Assembly (NCBI RefSeq): GCF_001307805.1 | Contig: NZ_CP013862.1 | Location: 3,472,001-3,536,000, forward strand | Source: Lentibacillus amyloliquefaciens | GTDB taxonomy: Bacteria; Bacillota; Bacilli; Bacillales; Amphibacillaceae | Reading direction: 5' to 3' | DNA length: 64,000 nucleotides | Part shown: positions 52,056 through 61,078 of the stretch, in pieces | Layout: the number at the start of each line of letters is the position of its first letter | How positions within the stretch are numbered: position 1 is the stretch's first letter | Notes under the pieces: model-generated | What the model saw: only the letters and a program-made list of their open reading frames with translations | What the model was told of the DNA's origin: nothing | Database searches by the model: none | Program-made: the position numbers and the translations under genes

Positions 52056-53642
52056 TTATTTCAATGCACCACCAATAACGGTCATTTCGACATTCGTTTC
52101 CAGCAGTTCATCCGGGTGCTCCATTTTAAATGGGTCATGGGAATAAACCGTCATGTCGGCAAGCTTGCCGCGGGTAATTGTTCCTTTTATATTTTCTTCG
52201 TTAGTTGCGTAGGCACCCATTTCTGTAAATAAGCGGAAGGCCTCACGCATTGATAATTTTTCATTCGGGTTCCAGCCGTCATGGGTTTCACCGGGAGCTT
52301 TTCTGGTGACAGCAGCGTGAATGCCAAGGAGCGGGTCAACCGGCTCAACGGGTGAATCGGACCCTCCGGCACACATGACACCGGCTTTTTGGAGTGTTTT
52401 CCAGGCATAGGAATAACCGGAGCGCTTCTCTCCAAGCCGTTCTTTCGCCCATGGAAAATCACTTGCTACAAATCGCGGCTGGATATCCGTGATTCGGTTC
52501 GGATTAGTCATTCGCTTTATCAGTTCATCATTAACAATTTGCGCATGGATTAATCTGTCGCGGTGCGTTACAGCAGGGAATTGATTGAGAATATCCAGCA
52601 CGTTTGTAAGCGCCTGGTCCCCAATAGCATGAACAGCTACCGGCATGGAAAGATCCCGTGCACCTTTAACCATTTCATAGAGCGTCGCCTGATCAAACAT
52701 TGCTTCACCATATTTTTCCGGGTCATCACTGTAAGGCTCTGATAACAGCGCTGTTCGTCTTCCGAGTGCCCCATCGGCAAACATTTTGACCGCACCGATT
52801 TGTAATCTGTTATTGCCATACCCTGCATACATCCCATTTGCCCGCAAGTCATCCAAAAAATCATGATCGATAAGCAGGTTGCATCTCAGGCCCAGCTGCT
52901 CCTGATTCAAAAGTTCATCGTAAAGCTGATACGTTTGGTTTAAGCCTCCGAGAAAATGCGGATCATTCGTATGGACGCTGGTCAAGCCTTTGGATAAAGC
53001 GTGTTTCATCGTCTGGCGGAGTGCGTTTTTCAGTTGATCATATGTTTTTTCCGGTATATGTTCGGTAATCAGCTGTGAGGCTGATTCAAGCAGCAGTCCC
53101 GTCGGTTGTTTCGTTTCTTCATCACGTACAATCGACCCGCCTTCAGGAACGGCTATGTCTGGATGGTACTGCGCTATGTTAAGCGCCTTACTGTTAACGA
53201 GCGCAGCATGACTGCAGACGCGCGGTATGTATAATGGGTGATTTAACGCGACACTGTCCAGCTCGTCTATTGTTGGAATGCCGCCATCGGTAAACAGATT
53301 CTCGTCCCAGCCTCTTCCAAGCAGCCATTCGCCTGATTGAAGCGTTTGGGCGTGATGTTGAATTTTTTCGAGCATGCCCTGCTTGGACGTAACGCCGGTC
53401 AAGTCGAGGTTCATAAAATTTTCAGCGACGATTGACAGATGCAGATGGCTGTCAATCAAACCCGGGGTGACCGTTTTTCCATTTAAATTGATTGTTTCAC
53501 TGTACGGTGATTCCCACCGCAGGCGCATATCATCCGTTGTGCCGACGTCAATGAAGCGGCCATTTTCAACGACTACTGCCTGCGCGAGCGGCCGTACTGT
53601 ATCAAATGTATAAAAGTTACCGTTGATATAGAGTTTACGCAT
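52056..53642 (-). CDS. Amidohydrolase family 3 protein (YtcJ-like)
   Basis: A 528-residue metal-dependent hydrolase. It has VTPGLIDSHLHLS (first metal His pair) near residue 55, a central beta-barrel with VHTNDPHFLGG and AVHAIGDQALTN, and GGSDSPVEPVDPLLGI with the catalytic Asp. The C-terminal GKLADMTVYSHDPFK restores the small beta domain. The start at 53642 is preferred because the product then begins directly at the MRKLYINGNFYTF strand; an alternative ATG at 53654 adds four residues, and ribosome-site evidence is equivocal. The physiological substrate of YtcJ-like enzymes is unknown. A decayed relative lies at 35173-35408. Confidence 0.85.
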   Translation of the reverse strand: MRKLYINGNFYTFDTVRPLAQAVVVENGRFIDVGTTDDMRLRWESPYSETINLNGKTVTPGLIDSHLHLSIVAENFMNLDLTGVTSKQGMLEKIQHHAQTLQSGEWLLGRGWDENLFTDGGIPTIDELDSVALNHPLYIPRVCSHAALVNSKALNIAQYHPDIAVPEGGSIVRDEETKQPTGLLLESASQLITEHIPEKTYDQLKNALRQTMKHALSKGLTSVHTNDPHFLGGLNQTYQLYDELLNQEQLGLRCNLLIDHDFLDDLRANGMYAGYGNNRLQIGAVKMFADGALGRRTALLSEPYSDDPEKYGEAMFDQATLYEMVKGARDLSMPVAVHAIGDQALTNVLDILNQFPAVTHRDRLIHAQIVNDELIKRMTNPNRITDIQPRFVASDFPWAKERLGEKRSGYSYAWKTLQKAGVMCAGGSDSPVEPVDPLLGIHAAVTRKAPGETHDGWNPNEKLSMREAFRLFTEMGAYATNEENIKGTITRGKLADMTVYSHDPFKMEHPDELLETNVEMTVIGGALK

Positions 53643-53696
53643 TGATGCTACCATACCTTTCCGATCACAAGGATTCGTTGACTGGTCCCGCATCTA

Positions 53697-53757
53697 AGGG
53701 TCAGTAACCCGCCTAAGAACGGCGACTACCTGACCCTAAATGCCCGATTCTGTTCAA
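53697..53757. repeat. Structured dispersed repeat A (covarying with repeat B)
   Basis: AGGGTCAG at 53697-53704 pairs exactly with CTGACCCT at 53730-53737. Inside is a second short stem, CGCC...GGCG, around AAGAAC, followed by AAATGCCCGATTCTG. A second copy at 62854-62910 keeps the inner AAGAACGGCG and the trailing GTCCGATT-like sequence, but its outer stem has different, still complementary bases. Confidence 0.6.
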
Positions 53758-53761
53758 CTAA

Positions 53762-53800
53762 CATTCCGTGGGAAAAAGCATCCCACGGAATGAAGTTTTT
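53762..53800 (+). terminator. Orphan rho-independent terminator before the CBS-domain gene
   Basis: CATTCCGTGGGA and TCCCACGGAATG form a perfect 12-base stem with a seven-base loop and T5 downstream on the plus strand. No plus-strand gene lies between it and the divergent amidohydrolase gene, so it would end only a leader transcript that contains repeat A, upstream of the CBS gene. Confidence 0.75.
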
Positions 53801-53928
53801 CTTTAACATCATTATATCAAAAATCGGTTTACATCGGTACAACACGGCTTTCAATATTTACATTGAAATCTAATCGCATCTATAGGAAAATAGAAGAAAC
53901 TGGATTGGAGCAGATGGGAGGCGGTTTT

Positions 53929-54558
53929 ATGATTATTAACGAAGATTATGTTGACAAGCGGGAAGTTGTTTATGTGCACGAAACTGATCGTAAACAGGAT
54001 GCTCTTGATAAGGTGGTTGAGTCAGGTTACCGCTGTATTCCGGTGCTTGATGAAGCCGGCGAAAAATATGTCGGCAATATTTACAAGGTACATTTGATGG
54101 AAGAGGAGCTTGATGGATCATTGGATGGGCCGACCAGTGATCTCATCAGTGATCAAGAGGGGTATGTCAACAGGAAGGATCCATTTGTCAAAGTGTTTTC
54201 ATCGATTAAAGCACTGCCATTTTTAGGTGTTGTTGATGATGACAAAACGTTCCTCGGTATTTTAACGAATGGGAATATTATCCAAGTGCTTGAGAACGCT
54301 TGGGGCGTCCATAATGGCAGCTATTCACTCACGATTGGAACCATTGAGTATGCCGGTGCACTCAGGCGGATGCTTAAGGTCGTCAACAAATATTGTAACT
54401 TGCAGAGCGTTATTTCCCTGAACAACGATTCACAATTCGTAAGGCGCGTCTGCATTGTGCTCCCGGACGATGTTGACGAAGCAACGATGCAACGAGTCGT
54501 GACCGATCTTGAAAAAGACATTTTCACTGTAACAGACATTGAAGTTTTGCAAAATTAG
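53929..54558 (+). CDS. CBS-domain pair plus ACT-like domain protein (CbpA-like)
   Basis: A 209-residue cytoplasmic protein. Two CBS motifs span about residues 1-130 (first ending in CIPVLDEAGEKYVGNIY, second in FLGVVDDDKTFLGILTNGNI). A C-terminal region of about 70 residues, starting SYSLTIGTIEYAG, has the length and pattern of an ACT-like regulatory domain. The start at 53929 follows GGGAGGCGG. The architecture matches the Listeria cyclic di-AMP-binding protein CbpA; CBS pairs bind adenine nucleotides in general. Ligand and partner are inferred. Confidence 0.75.
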   Translation: MIINEDYVDKREVVYVHETDRKQDALDKVVESGYRCIPVLDEAGEKYVGNIYKVHLMEEELDGSLDGPTSDLISDQEGYVNRKDPFVKVFSSIKALPFLGVVDDDKTFLGILTNGNIIQVLENAWGVHNGSYSLTIGTIEYAGALRRMLKVVNKYCNLQSVISLNNDSQFVRRVCIVLPDDVDEATMQRVVTDLEKDIFTVTDIEVLQN

Positions 54559-54620
54559 GGGGAACGGGAGACAGAGTTGATGTCCCGGAATGAAATTTAA
54601 AAAATCGAACAGGTTAAACT

Positions 54621-54651
54621 AAGCACGGGGAGATAGTTCCCGTGTTTTTTA
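54621..54651 (+). terminator. Terminator after the CBS-domain gene
   Basis: AAGCACGGG with CCCGTGTTTT around GAGATAGTT and a T6 tail. Confidence 0.8.
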
Positions 54652-54813
54652 ATGTTAATTGACCATTTGGATGGGACAGGTGAAACTCGAGGGAAAATCT
54701 CAGTTAACTTCCATAAATGCCTTCTGTTCTGATTTTCAGGATGCAGTTTTACTCTTATGATTGTTTTTGAATGATTTTGATGGTATTATAATAATTAAAG
54801 GAGTTGAACGTTG

Positions 54814-55563
54814 ATGTTAACGGAAGAACGGCATCAGATTATTTTGGATTATTTGAAGCAGGATGGCATTGTGAAGTCACAACATTTGATGAATGTTATC
54901 GGCTGTTCGGAATCGACTGTCAGGCGGGATTTGGACCAGCTGGAAGATACCGGGATGCTGACGCGTATCCATGGCGGGGCAAAGCGTACGTACCAATTGA
55001 GCGAAGAGTTGACGGCTTCAGAAAAATCATTCAAAAACATTCAATCCAAAGAATCAATCGGAAAATTAGCAGCAGGGCTGGTTGAAACGGGTGAAGTCAT
55101 CTTCATCGATGCCGGCACAACAACCTATGCCATGCTGCCGTATTTAACGAATAAACCTGTTACGGTTGTGACAAACGGGATCCAGCATGCCTCACTTCTG
55201 ACAGATCAGGGGATTGAAACCTACGTGCCGGGCGGAAAAATTAAACCTTCAACGAAAGCGATTATTGGATCGCAAAGTTTGAGCGAACTTAAAAACTACC
55301 GCTTTGATAAAGCTTTTTTAGGCATGAATGGCATTGATCCCGCTTTTGGCTGTACGACACCTGACCCCGAAGAAGCAGCTTTAAAACAAATGGCGCATCA
55401 TCAGGCGGCTGCCGGCTTCCTTTTAACAGACGGGAGCAAATGGAACAAGGTTAATTTTGCCAAAGTATGTGAACTGGAGGATGTCACCATCGTCACCGAT
55501 ACATTACCCGATAATCTTGACTATTACCGGGAAAAAACAACCATTATGGAGGCGGCAAAATGA
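54814..55563 (+). CDS. fruR: DeoR-family repressor of the fructose operon
   Basis: A 249-residue DeoR-type regulator. The N-terminal helix-turn-helix (about residues 4-58) includes QHLMNVIGCSESTVRRDL, and RIHGGAKR is the family's post-HTH motif; the sugar-phosphate-sensing domain follows with FIDAGTTTYAML and VVTNG. The ATG at 54814 follows AAAGGAG; the TTG one codon earlier is also possible. In Bacillus, FruR represses fruRKA until fructose 1-phosphate accumulates. It overlaps fruK by four bases (ATGA). Confidence 0.9.
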   Translation: MLTEERHQIILDYLKQDGIVKSQHLMNVIGCSESTVRRDLDQLEDTGMLTRIHGGAKRTYQLSEELTASEKSFKNIQSKESIGKLAAGLVETGEVIFIDAGTTTYAMLPYLTNKPVTVVTNGIQHASLLTDQGIETYVPGGKIKPSTKAIIGSQSLSELKNYRFDKAFLGMNGIDPAFGCTTPDPEEAALKQMAHHQAAAGFLLTDGSKWNKVNFAKVCELEDVTIVTDTLPDNLDYYREKTTIMEAAK

Positions 55564-56504
55564 TTTATACGATAACGCTTAACCCTTCAATTGATTATGT
55601 CGTTCAGGTCAATCAGCTGAACCTCGGCGAATTGAATAAAATGGATAATGAAATGATGTTTGCGGGCGGCAAGGGGATCAATGTTTCCCGCGTGTTGCAT
55701 GAGCTGGCTTATGACACGACAGCCCTTGGGTTTTTGGGCGGTTTTACCGGTGATTTTATTGTCGAGGCGCTCAGGGAAAAAAGCATTCAAACCAAATTCA
55801 CACCGATTCAAGGTGCGACGCGTATCAATATAAAATTGAAGGCTGACAGTGAAACGGAAGTTAACGGCCGGGGACCGGGAATCCTGCCGGCTGAAGCTGA
55901 TAGTCTGCTGCATCAGCTTGAACATGTCACCAACCATGACACTGTGATCATTTCAGGCAGCACGCCACCATCCTTACCGAATGATTTTCATAAGCAATTG
56001 GCTGATCAGATTGCCGCAAACGGCGCATCATTTGTTATCGATACGACAGGCGAGGCCTTGAAATCTGTCTTGGGTTACCGGCCGCTAGTGGTCAAACCAA
56101 ATAAAGAGGAGCTTGCTGAACTGTTTGGGGTGACGCTAAGGCATCAGGATGACGTGATTTATTACGGGAAGCAACTGCTGGATTTGGGTGCAAGGCATGC
56201 GATTGTTTCCATGGCCGGTGAGGGGGCACTGCTTTTCACTGAAGAAGGCATTTATCACGGTCAGACACCACGGGGACAGGTGAAAAATTCTGTTGGGGCA
56301 GGGGATTCGATGATTGCCGGATTCACGGGAAAATTCAAGGAAACAGCGGATGTGACAGAAGCGTTCCGAATGAGCCTGGCAGCAGGTAGTGCGACTGCTT
56401 TTGCAGATGATTTGGCCAAAGCAGAGGATATTTTTCAATTGCAGGAAAAGATCGCTATCACCCGTATATCCGGAAAAGTAAAGGAGGAAAATCATGAACA
56501 TTAA
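55560..56504 (+). CDS. fruK: 1-Phosphofructokinase
   Basis: A 314-residue PfkB-family (ribokinase-like) kinase that phosphorylates fructose 1-phosphate to fructose 1,6-bisphosphate. TLNPSIDYVVQV opens the protein, AGGKGINVSRVL is the first PfkB signature, and NSVGAGDSMIAGF holds the catalytic Asp and anion hole. It is translationally coupled both to fruR upstream (4-base overlap) and to fruA downstream (11-base overlap). The product could be cleaved by the class I aldolase at 5158-6045. Confidence 0.93.
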   Translation: MIYTITLNPSIDYVVQVNQLNLGELNKMDNEMMFAGGKGINVSRVLHELAYDTTALGFLGGFTGDFIVEALREKSIQTKFTPIQGATRINIKLKADSETEVNGRGPGILPAEADSLLHQLEHVTNHDTVIISGSTPPSLPNDFHKQLADQIAANGASFVIDTTGEALKSVLGYRPLVVKPNKEELAELFGVTLRHQDDVIYYGKQLLDLGARHAIVSMAGEGALLFTEEGIYHGQTPRGQVKNSVGAGDSMIAGFTGKFKETADVTEAFRMSLAAGSATAFADDLAKAEDIFQLQEKIAITRISGKVKEENHEH

Positions 56505-58365
56505 CGACTTGCTGCGTAAAGATATTATGATCATGGATATGAAGGCTTCAGATAAAGCAGCTGCTATTGACGAAATGGTTGCGTCTCTTGAGGCGAACAA
56601 TGTCGTAAATGATGCCCAAACGTTTAAAGAAGCGATTTTAAAACGGGAAGAGCAGACCTCAACAGGTTTGGGTGACGGAATTGCGATGCCACATGCTAAA
56701 ACGGATGCAGTCAATGAGGCGACTGTGCTGTTTGCCAAAAGTGAAAACGGGTTGGATTATGAAGCCTTGGATGGACAGCCGACATATCTGTTTTTCATGA
56801 TCGCCGTGCCGGATGGTGCCAATGATACACATCTTCAAACACTAGCAGCACTGTCACGGATGTTAATTGATCAGGAGTTTGTGTCCCAATTGAAACAGGC
56901 CTCGACACCCGAAGAGGTTCAGGCGCTTTTCAATCAGGAAGAGGAAGAACCGTCGGATGCGTCATCTGAGGAAAATGCAGAAAAATCGGCAGAGGAAAGG
57001 CCCTTCGTTGTTGCTGTCACAGCTTGTCCAACCGGGATTGCCCACACGTATATGGCTGAAGATGCGCTTAAGAAACAGGCAGCTGAAATGGGTGTGGATA
57101 TCCGGGTGGAAACAAACGGATCGGATGGTGCGTCGAATGCCTTGACTAAGTCAGAGATTGAGCGAGCGACAGGGGTCATTGTGGCCGCTGATAAAAATGT
57201 CCCGATGGCCCGCTTCGATCAGAAACCGGTGCTGGAACGGCCGGTCTCAGAAGGCATCAATAATGCAGAAGAACTGATTACAAAAGCGATGAATCGTGAC
57301 GCACCAATGTTTCAAGCCGATGAATCCGCGGAAACAGATGATCAGGCAGAGTCTTCAACGTCTGTGTGGCGGAAAATTTACAAAGATCTGATGAACGGTG
57401 TGTCACACATGCTGCCATTTGTTGTCGGCGGCGGTATCTTAATGGCGGTGTCGTTTTTGCTTGAAGGGATTCTGGGAGATGAGCATGAGCTTTTCACCTT
57501 CTTTAATACGATAGGGAGTAACGCTTTTAACTTTTTGATTCCAATCCTTGCCGGCTATATCGCCATGAGCATTGCTGATCGTCCCGGCTTGATGCCTGGT
57601 CTTGTCGGCGGTTTGATGGCAGTGGAAAGCAATGCCGGTTTTCTTGGCGGATTGGTCGCAGGTTTCCTCGCCGGTTATCTCGTATTGCTTGTGAAGCGGT
57701 GGTTCCGCAACTTGCCAAAATCACTGGACGGGTTAAAATCAGTACTGCTTTATCCGGTGACAGGCCTGTTTCTGATCGGACTCTTCATGTATTTTATTAT
57801 CGGGCCGGTCTTTTCAACCATCAATACCGGTATGATCAGTTTTCTGGAAAATCTCGGCACCGGCAATGCCGTCATTCTCGGAGCGCTGCTCGGCGGGATG
57901 ATGGCGATCGATATGGGTGGTCCGTTTAATAAAGCTGCCTATACGTTTTCGATTGGTATTTTTACCGATACCGGCGATGGCAGTCTGATGGCGGCTGTCA
58001 TGGTTGGCGGGATGATTCCGCCGATTGCCATTGCATTGGCGACGACGTTTTTCAAAAATAAATTTACAGAGGACGAGCGTAAGTCAGGTTTGACGAATTA
58101 TGTGATGGGACTTTCCTTTATTACAGAAGGGGCTATTCCGTTTGCAGCTGCCGATCCGGTCCGTGTCATCGGATCATCTGTCGCGGGTGCCTTAATTGGC
58201 GGTGGTCTGACACAGCTATGGGCAAGCTCAATACCTGCCCCACACGGCGGTATTTTTGTCATTCCACTGGCTGACAATGCGCTTTTATTCCTCGTGGCAC
58301 TGACAGTTGGCTCGGTTATAGCAGGTGTTGTTCTGGGAATGTGGAAGAAAACAATTCGAACATGA
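56494..58365 (+). CDS. fruA: PTS fructose-specific EIIABC component
   Basis: A 623-residue three-domain permease that imports fructose while phosphorylating it at C1. EIIA (about residues 1-145) carries the phosphorylated His67 in GIAMPHAKT. A Glu/Ser/Asp-rich linker leads to EIIB with Cys178 in TACPTGIAHTYMAE. EIIC (about 280-620) has eight or more helices, including HMLPFVVGGGILMA and the conserved SFITEGAIPFAAADP. AAAGGAGG precedes the ATG inside the end of fruK. The domain order A-B-C is that of Gram-positive FruA. Confidence 0.94.
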   Translation: MNINDLLRKDIMIMDMKASDKAAAIDEMVASLEANNVVNDAQTFKEAILKREEQTSTGLGDGIAMPHAKTDAVNEATVLFAKSENGLDYEALDGQPTYLFFMIAVPDGANDTHLQTLAALSRMLIDQEFVSQLKQASTPEEVQALFNQEEEEPSDASSEENAEKSAEERPFVVAVTACPTGIAHTYMAEDALKKQAAEMGVDIRVETNGSDGASNALTKSEIERATGVIVAADKNVPMARFDQKPVLERPVSEGINNAEELITKAMNRDAPMFQADESAETDDQAESSTSVWRKIYKDLMNGVSHMLPFVVGGGILMAVSFLLEGILGDEHELFTFFNTIGSNAFNFLIPILAGYIAMSIADRPGLMPGLVGGLMAVESNAGFLGGLVAGFLAGYLVLLVKRWFRNLPKSLDGLKSVLLYPVTGLFLIGLFMYFIIGPVFSTINTGMISFLENLGTGNAVILGALLGGMMAIDMGGPFNKAAYTFSIGIFTDTGDGSLMAAVMVGGMIPPIAIALATTFFKNKFTEDERKSGLTNYVMGLSFITEGAIPFAAADPVRVIGSSVAGALIGGGLTQLWASSIPAPHGGIFVIPLADNALLFLVALTVGSVIAGVVLGMWKKTIRT

Positions 58366-58371
58366 CAAGAG

Positions 58372-58400
58372 AACAGGGCGTGGGCCACACGCCCTGTTTT
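58372..58400 (+). terminator. Terminator of the fruRKA operon
   Basis: AACAGGGCGTG and CACGCCCTGTT form a perfect 11-base stem with a five-base loop and run into T4. Confidence 0.9.
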
Positions 58401-58804
58401 GAGGTTGGGGCATAACTAAAATAGTTCACTTACGATGGAGAAAAAATAAAAACACAATACATTTAGCGTACTAAATCACATAACATTTAGTGCGCTATTT
58501 TTTACTGATAAATAACCAAGTGGCAATAAATATTGTCATTGCCCTAAAAGTATTGATAAAAAGGGTCAAAATTGCATTGCGAAAATACTTTTTAATTTAA
58601 ATGCTGTTTTTACGTGTAGAGTTGTATTTTGAAATGTTATCCGATCCGGGTTTTCTGAATATTTATGTTAAACTAAATCTAAAGATTGTAATAAAATGGT
58701 CTTAAATTGAACATTCTGAGTTTCAAATTTTATGCAGCAACTGGGTCATTATGTTTAAGATTGAATGGGTTTAAAAATTGTATCTTATCGATAGAAAACA
58801 ATAG

Positions 58805-58967
58805 GCAATAATCATTCACTTAGATGATGATGTCTTAGCCGGACTATTCCGATCCTTATTCACGATGAGCCTACACAAAAAGGAAATAGGGGAAAGCGTA
58901 TATCCTCAAACGCTCGAGTTATTATTAGATCTGGTTGTTGAAGGACTTGTAATCGGGGAGGGCTAGG
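58805..58967 (+). pseudogene. Remnant of a TetR-type regulator (C-terminal end only)
   Basis: After a TAG at 58802 the frame reads IIIHLDDDVLAGLFRSLF then TMSLHKKEIGESVYPQTLEL and LLDLVVEGLVIGEG, ending one base before the next start codon. The pattern of a terminal amphipathic helix ending in LVVEGL resembles the C-terminus of TetR-family repressors. There is no helix-turn-helix upstream and no start with a ribosome site. TetR genes often precede ABC exporter genes, so this may be what remains of a local regulator. The other 400 bases of the 603-base gap show nothing. Confidence 0.45.
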
Positions 58968-58968
58968 T

Positions 58969-59898
58969 ATGGAGGAAACCATTTTCACTCAAAATCTTAC
59001 TAAATGTTATCGAGGAGTTCATGCAGTTGACCATGTTTCTTTACGTATAAAAAAGGGAGAAATTTATGGATTTATAGGATTGAATGGTGCCGGAAAGACC
59101 ACAATGATTCGCATGCTGCTAGGCATGATTCGCCCTACTAATGGTCAATGTTTTATAAATGGTCAGAAAGTAAGCGCTGGTAATCACCACATTTGGAAAC
59201 AGATTGGGTATATGGTGGGAACGCCTTATTCATATCCGGAACTCACGGTAAGAGAGAATCTTGGGATTACGGTTCGTCTTCGGCAACTGGCTGATAAAGG
59301 TGCTATAAGTCGTGCAATGAATCGTCTTAAATTGACTGCTTATGCGAATAAAAAAACTAAGCATCTATCCATGGGAAACGCTCAACGATTGGGCATAGCA
59401 AAGGCACTTCTTCATCAACCACAAGTCTTGCTATTAGATGAGCCTACAAATGGTTTAGATCCGGCAGGGATTGTAGAAATAAGAGAATTATTGCAGGAGC
59501 TTTCCTGTGAAAATGAGACAACAATATTCATCTCGAGCCATAATCTGGGTGAGATTTCCAAGATTGCCACCAAAATAGGGATTATTAACGATGGAAAATT
59601 AATTCAGGAGCTTAAAAAAGAAGAATTGGACCAACAGTTGATTAAAAAATTGTTAATAAGGACTAGGGATATGAACGGAGCAGCCAAGGTTTTGAGTAAC
59701 GCCGGATTTTCCATTAACAATATTAAGGGAGAACCGCTTGAAACGCGTAGTATAGATGCTGTTCAACATCCTGAGAAATTGGCAAAAATATTAGTTAATG
59801 CTAACCATCCACCGACTATGCTATTGGTTGAAGAAGAGGATTTGGAATCTTATTTCTTAAGGGTGATTGGGAAGAAAGGGGAAGCGATTCATGCTTAA
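58969..59898 (+). CDS. ABC transporter ATP-binding protein (BcrA-like)
   Basis: A 309-residue ATPase with Walker A GLNGAGKTTMIRM, signature HLSMGNAQRLGIAKALL (SMGNAQ variant), Walker B LLLDEPTNGLDP and FISSHNLGE. The 90-residue C-terminal extension is typical of the bacitracin/lantibiotic (BcrA/NatA) class. GGGGAGGGC precedes the ATG. It overlaps the permease gene by eight bases. Likely role: export or detachment of a peptide antibiotic or other amphiphile. Bases 59581-59640 have 18 G+C of 60 by hand count, against 33 of 60 in fruA, hinting at foreign origin. Confidence 0.87.
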   Translation: MEETIFTQNLTKCYRGVHAVDHVSLRIKKGEIYGFIGLNGAGKTTMIRMLLGMIRPTNGQCFINGQKVSAGNHHIWKQIGYMVGTPYSYPELTVRENLGITVRLRQLADKGAISRAMNRLKLTAYANKKTKHLSMGNAQRLGIAKALLHQPQVLLLDEPTNGLDPAGIVEIRELLQELSCENETTIFISSHNLGEISKIATKIGIINDGKLIQELKKEELDQQLIKKLLIRTRDMNGAAKVLSNAGFSINNIKGEPLETRSIDAVQHPEKLAKILVNANHPPTMLLVEEEDLESYFLRVIGKKGEAIHA

Positions 59899-60673
59899 AA
59901 TGTGCGCTCTTATATCAACTGAATTCCTGAAGTCCCGAAAATCGAAAGTCATTTGGATAACGTTTATCGCATTTACCATTTTACCCTTAATGGGTGGTCT
60001 TTTTATGTTTGTTTTAAAACACCCTTATTTTGCTGAAAAATCGGGATTGCTTGCCGCAAAAGCACAAATTGCTGGAAGCGCTGACTGGCCATCTTATCTC
60101 ATGCTTCTCTCCCAGGGGATAGCTATTGGCGGGATTTTCGTGTATGGGTTTATAACCAGTTGGATTTTCGGACGTGAGTACACGGATTGTACCGTGAAGG
60201 ATTTGCTTTCTTTGCCCTTTCCACGGGCCTATGTACCTATTGCTAAATTTATAACAGTATTCATATGGTCAACACTCTTAACAATATGGGTGATTGGGAT
60301 TGGATTTATCGTTGGGATGGTTATCGGACTTCCGCAATGGTCCACCAATGTATGGCAGCATGGTTTGTCAATGTTGTCTATCACCTTTATCTTAACAATC
60401 TTATTAAATCCTCCTGTCGCTTTTTTAGCCTGCTATGGACGTGGCTATTTAGCACCCCTTGGTTTTATTATTATGACGATCATACTGTCTCAAATCGTTG
60501 CTGTAATTGGATATGGTAGTTATTTTCCATGGGCAATACCGGCCATGTTTAGTAATGTATCGGGAGAAGGAAGCATTTTAGAATTGGAAGGCTTAATTAT
60601 TATCATCATGACAGCGTTTATTGGCTTTGCCGGTACGCTCGGTTTTTGGCGTTTTGCAGATCAAAATAGATAA
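59891..60673 (+). CDS. ABC-2 type permease (BcrB-like)
   Basis: A 260-residue membrane protein with about six helices and the family opening CALISTEFLKSRKSKVIWIT. GFITSWIFGREYTDCTVKDLL is the conserved ABC-2 cytoplasmic motif (Gly-Arg-Glu, then a Lys-Asp pair). The ATG at 59891 lies inside the end of the ATPase gene, with GGGGAAGCG as ribosome site. It forms a two-gene exporter with that ATPase. A third small gene follows at 60774 but is cut short. Confidence 0.85.
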   Translation: MLKMCALISTEFLKSRKSKVIWITFIAFTILPLMGGLFMFVLKHPYFAEKSGLLAAKAQIAGSADWPSYLMLLSQGIAIGGIFVYGFITSWIFGREYTDCTVKDLLSLPFPRAYVPIAKFITVFIWSTLLTIWVIGIGFIVGMVIGLPQWSTNVWQHGLSMLSITFILTILLNPPVAFLACYGRGYLAPLGFIIMTIILSQIVAVIGYGSYFPWAIPAMFSNVSGEGSILELEGLIIIIMTAFIGFAGTLGFWRFADQNR

Positions 60674-60773
60674 TGAATCATATTACAACCCTTTTAAATA
60701 GAACTGCCAATTAAACAAACGGATGCCTATCTGGAATAAAAGTTGGAGACAAAACGAACGAAAGGGGTAAGAT

Positions 60774-60860
60774 ATGAAAAAGGGAATAATAGCAGTATTG
60801 ACGGGAGCGGTTTTTGCATTTATCACTCACAGGCGAGAAGCCCCCCATTTCAATTTTTAG
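60774..60860 (+). pseudogene. Truncated exported or membrane peptide gene
   Basis: AAAGGGG precedes an ATG whose product begins MKKGIIAVLTGAVFAFIT, a lysine-led hydrophobic segment like a signal peptide. From about 60823 the sequence turns into likely IS605-family debris and the frame stops after 28 codons. It was probably the start of a third gene of the ABC unit, cut by an insertion. Confidence 0.45.
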
Positions 60861-60895
60861 AAAGGCGACACCCAAAATAAGTGGGAGATGAATCG
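60823..60895 (+). mobile_element. Possible IS200/IS605-family right-end fragment
   Basis: The frame SLTGEKPPISIF then RKATPKISGR, ending in TGA at 60889, and the GGCGAGAAGCCCCCCA / CACCC...GTGGG hairpin pattern resemble the 3' end of tnpB elements, where the coding end, the omega RNA and the right terminus overlap. Nothing else of that element is next to it. Identification is from memory of the pattern and is tentative. The rest of the 405-base gap (to 61078) shows no gene. Confidence 0.4.
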
Positions 60896-61078
60896 CCTTC
60901 GGACAAGGGATGGCTGTTGCCACCTCAATTGGCCGACCGTTCTTGAATGATAGTGATAGTAGATACCATTAAAACGTTTCCTTTTTTAAATAATATGCCC
61001 CTTACGGTAACGAACAGATGTTTGCATTAATTCTAAAAGTCGTTTATAATAAGATTAAGCGAAGGGGAGGGAAGGAAA

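Noticed and set aside
56136..56738. 200-codon minus-strand frame across fruK and fruA
   Set aside because: Antisense of two well-conserved genes. No start signal.
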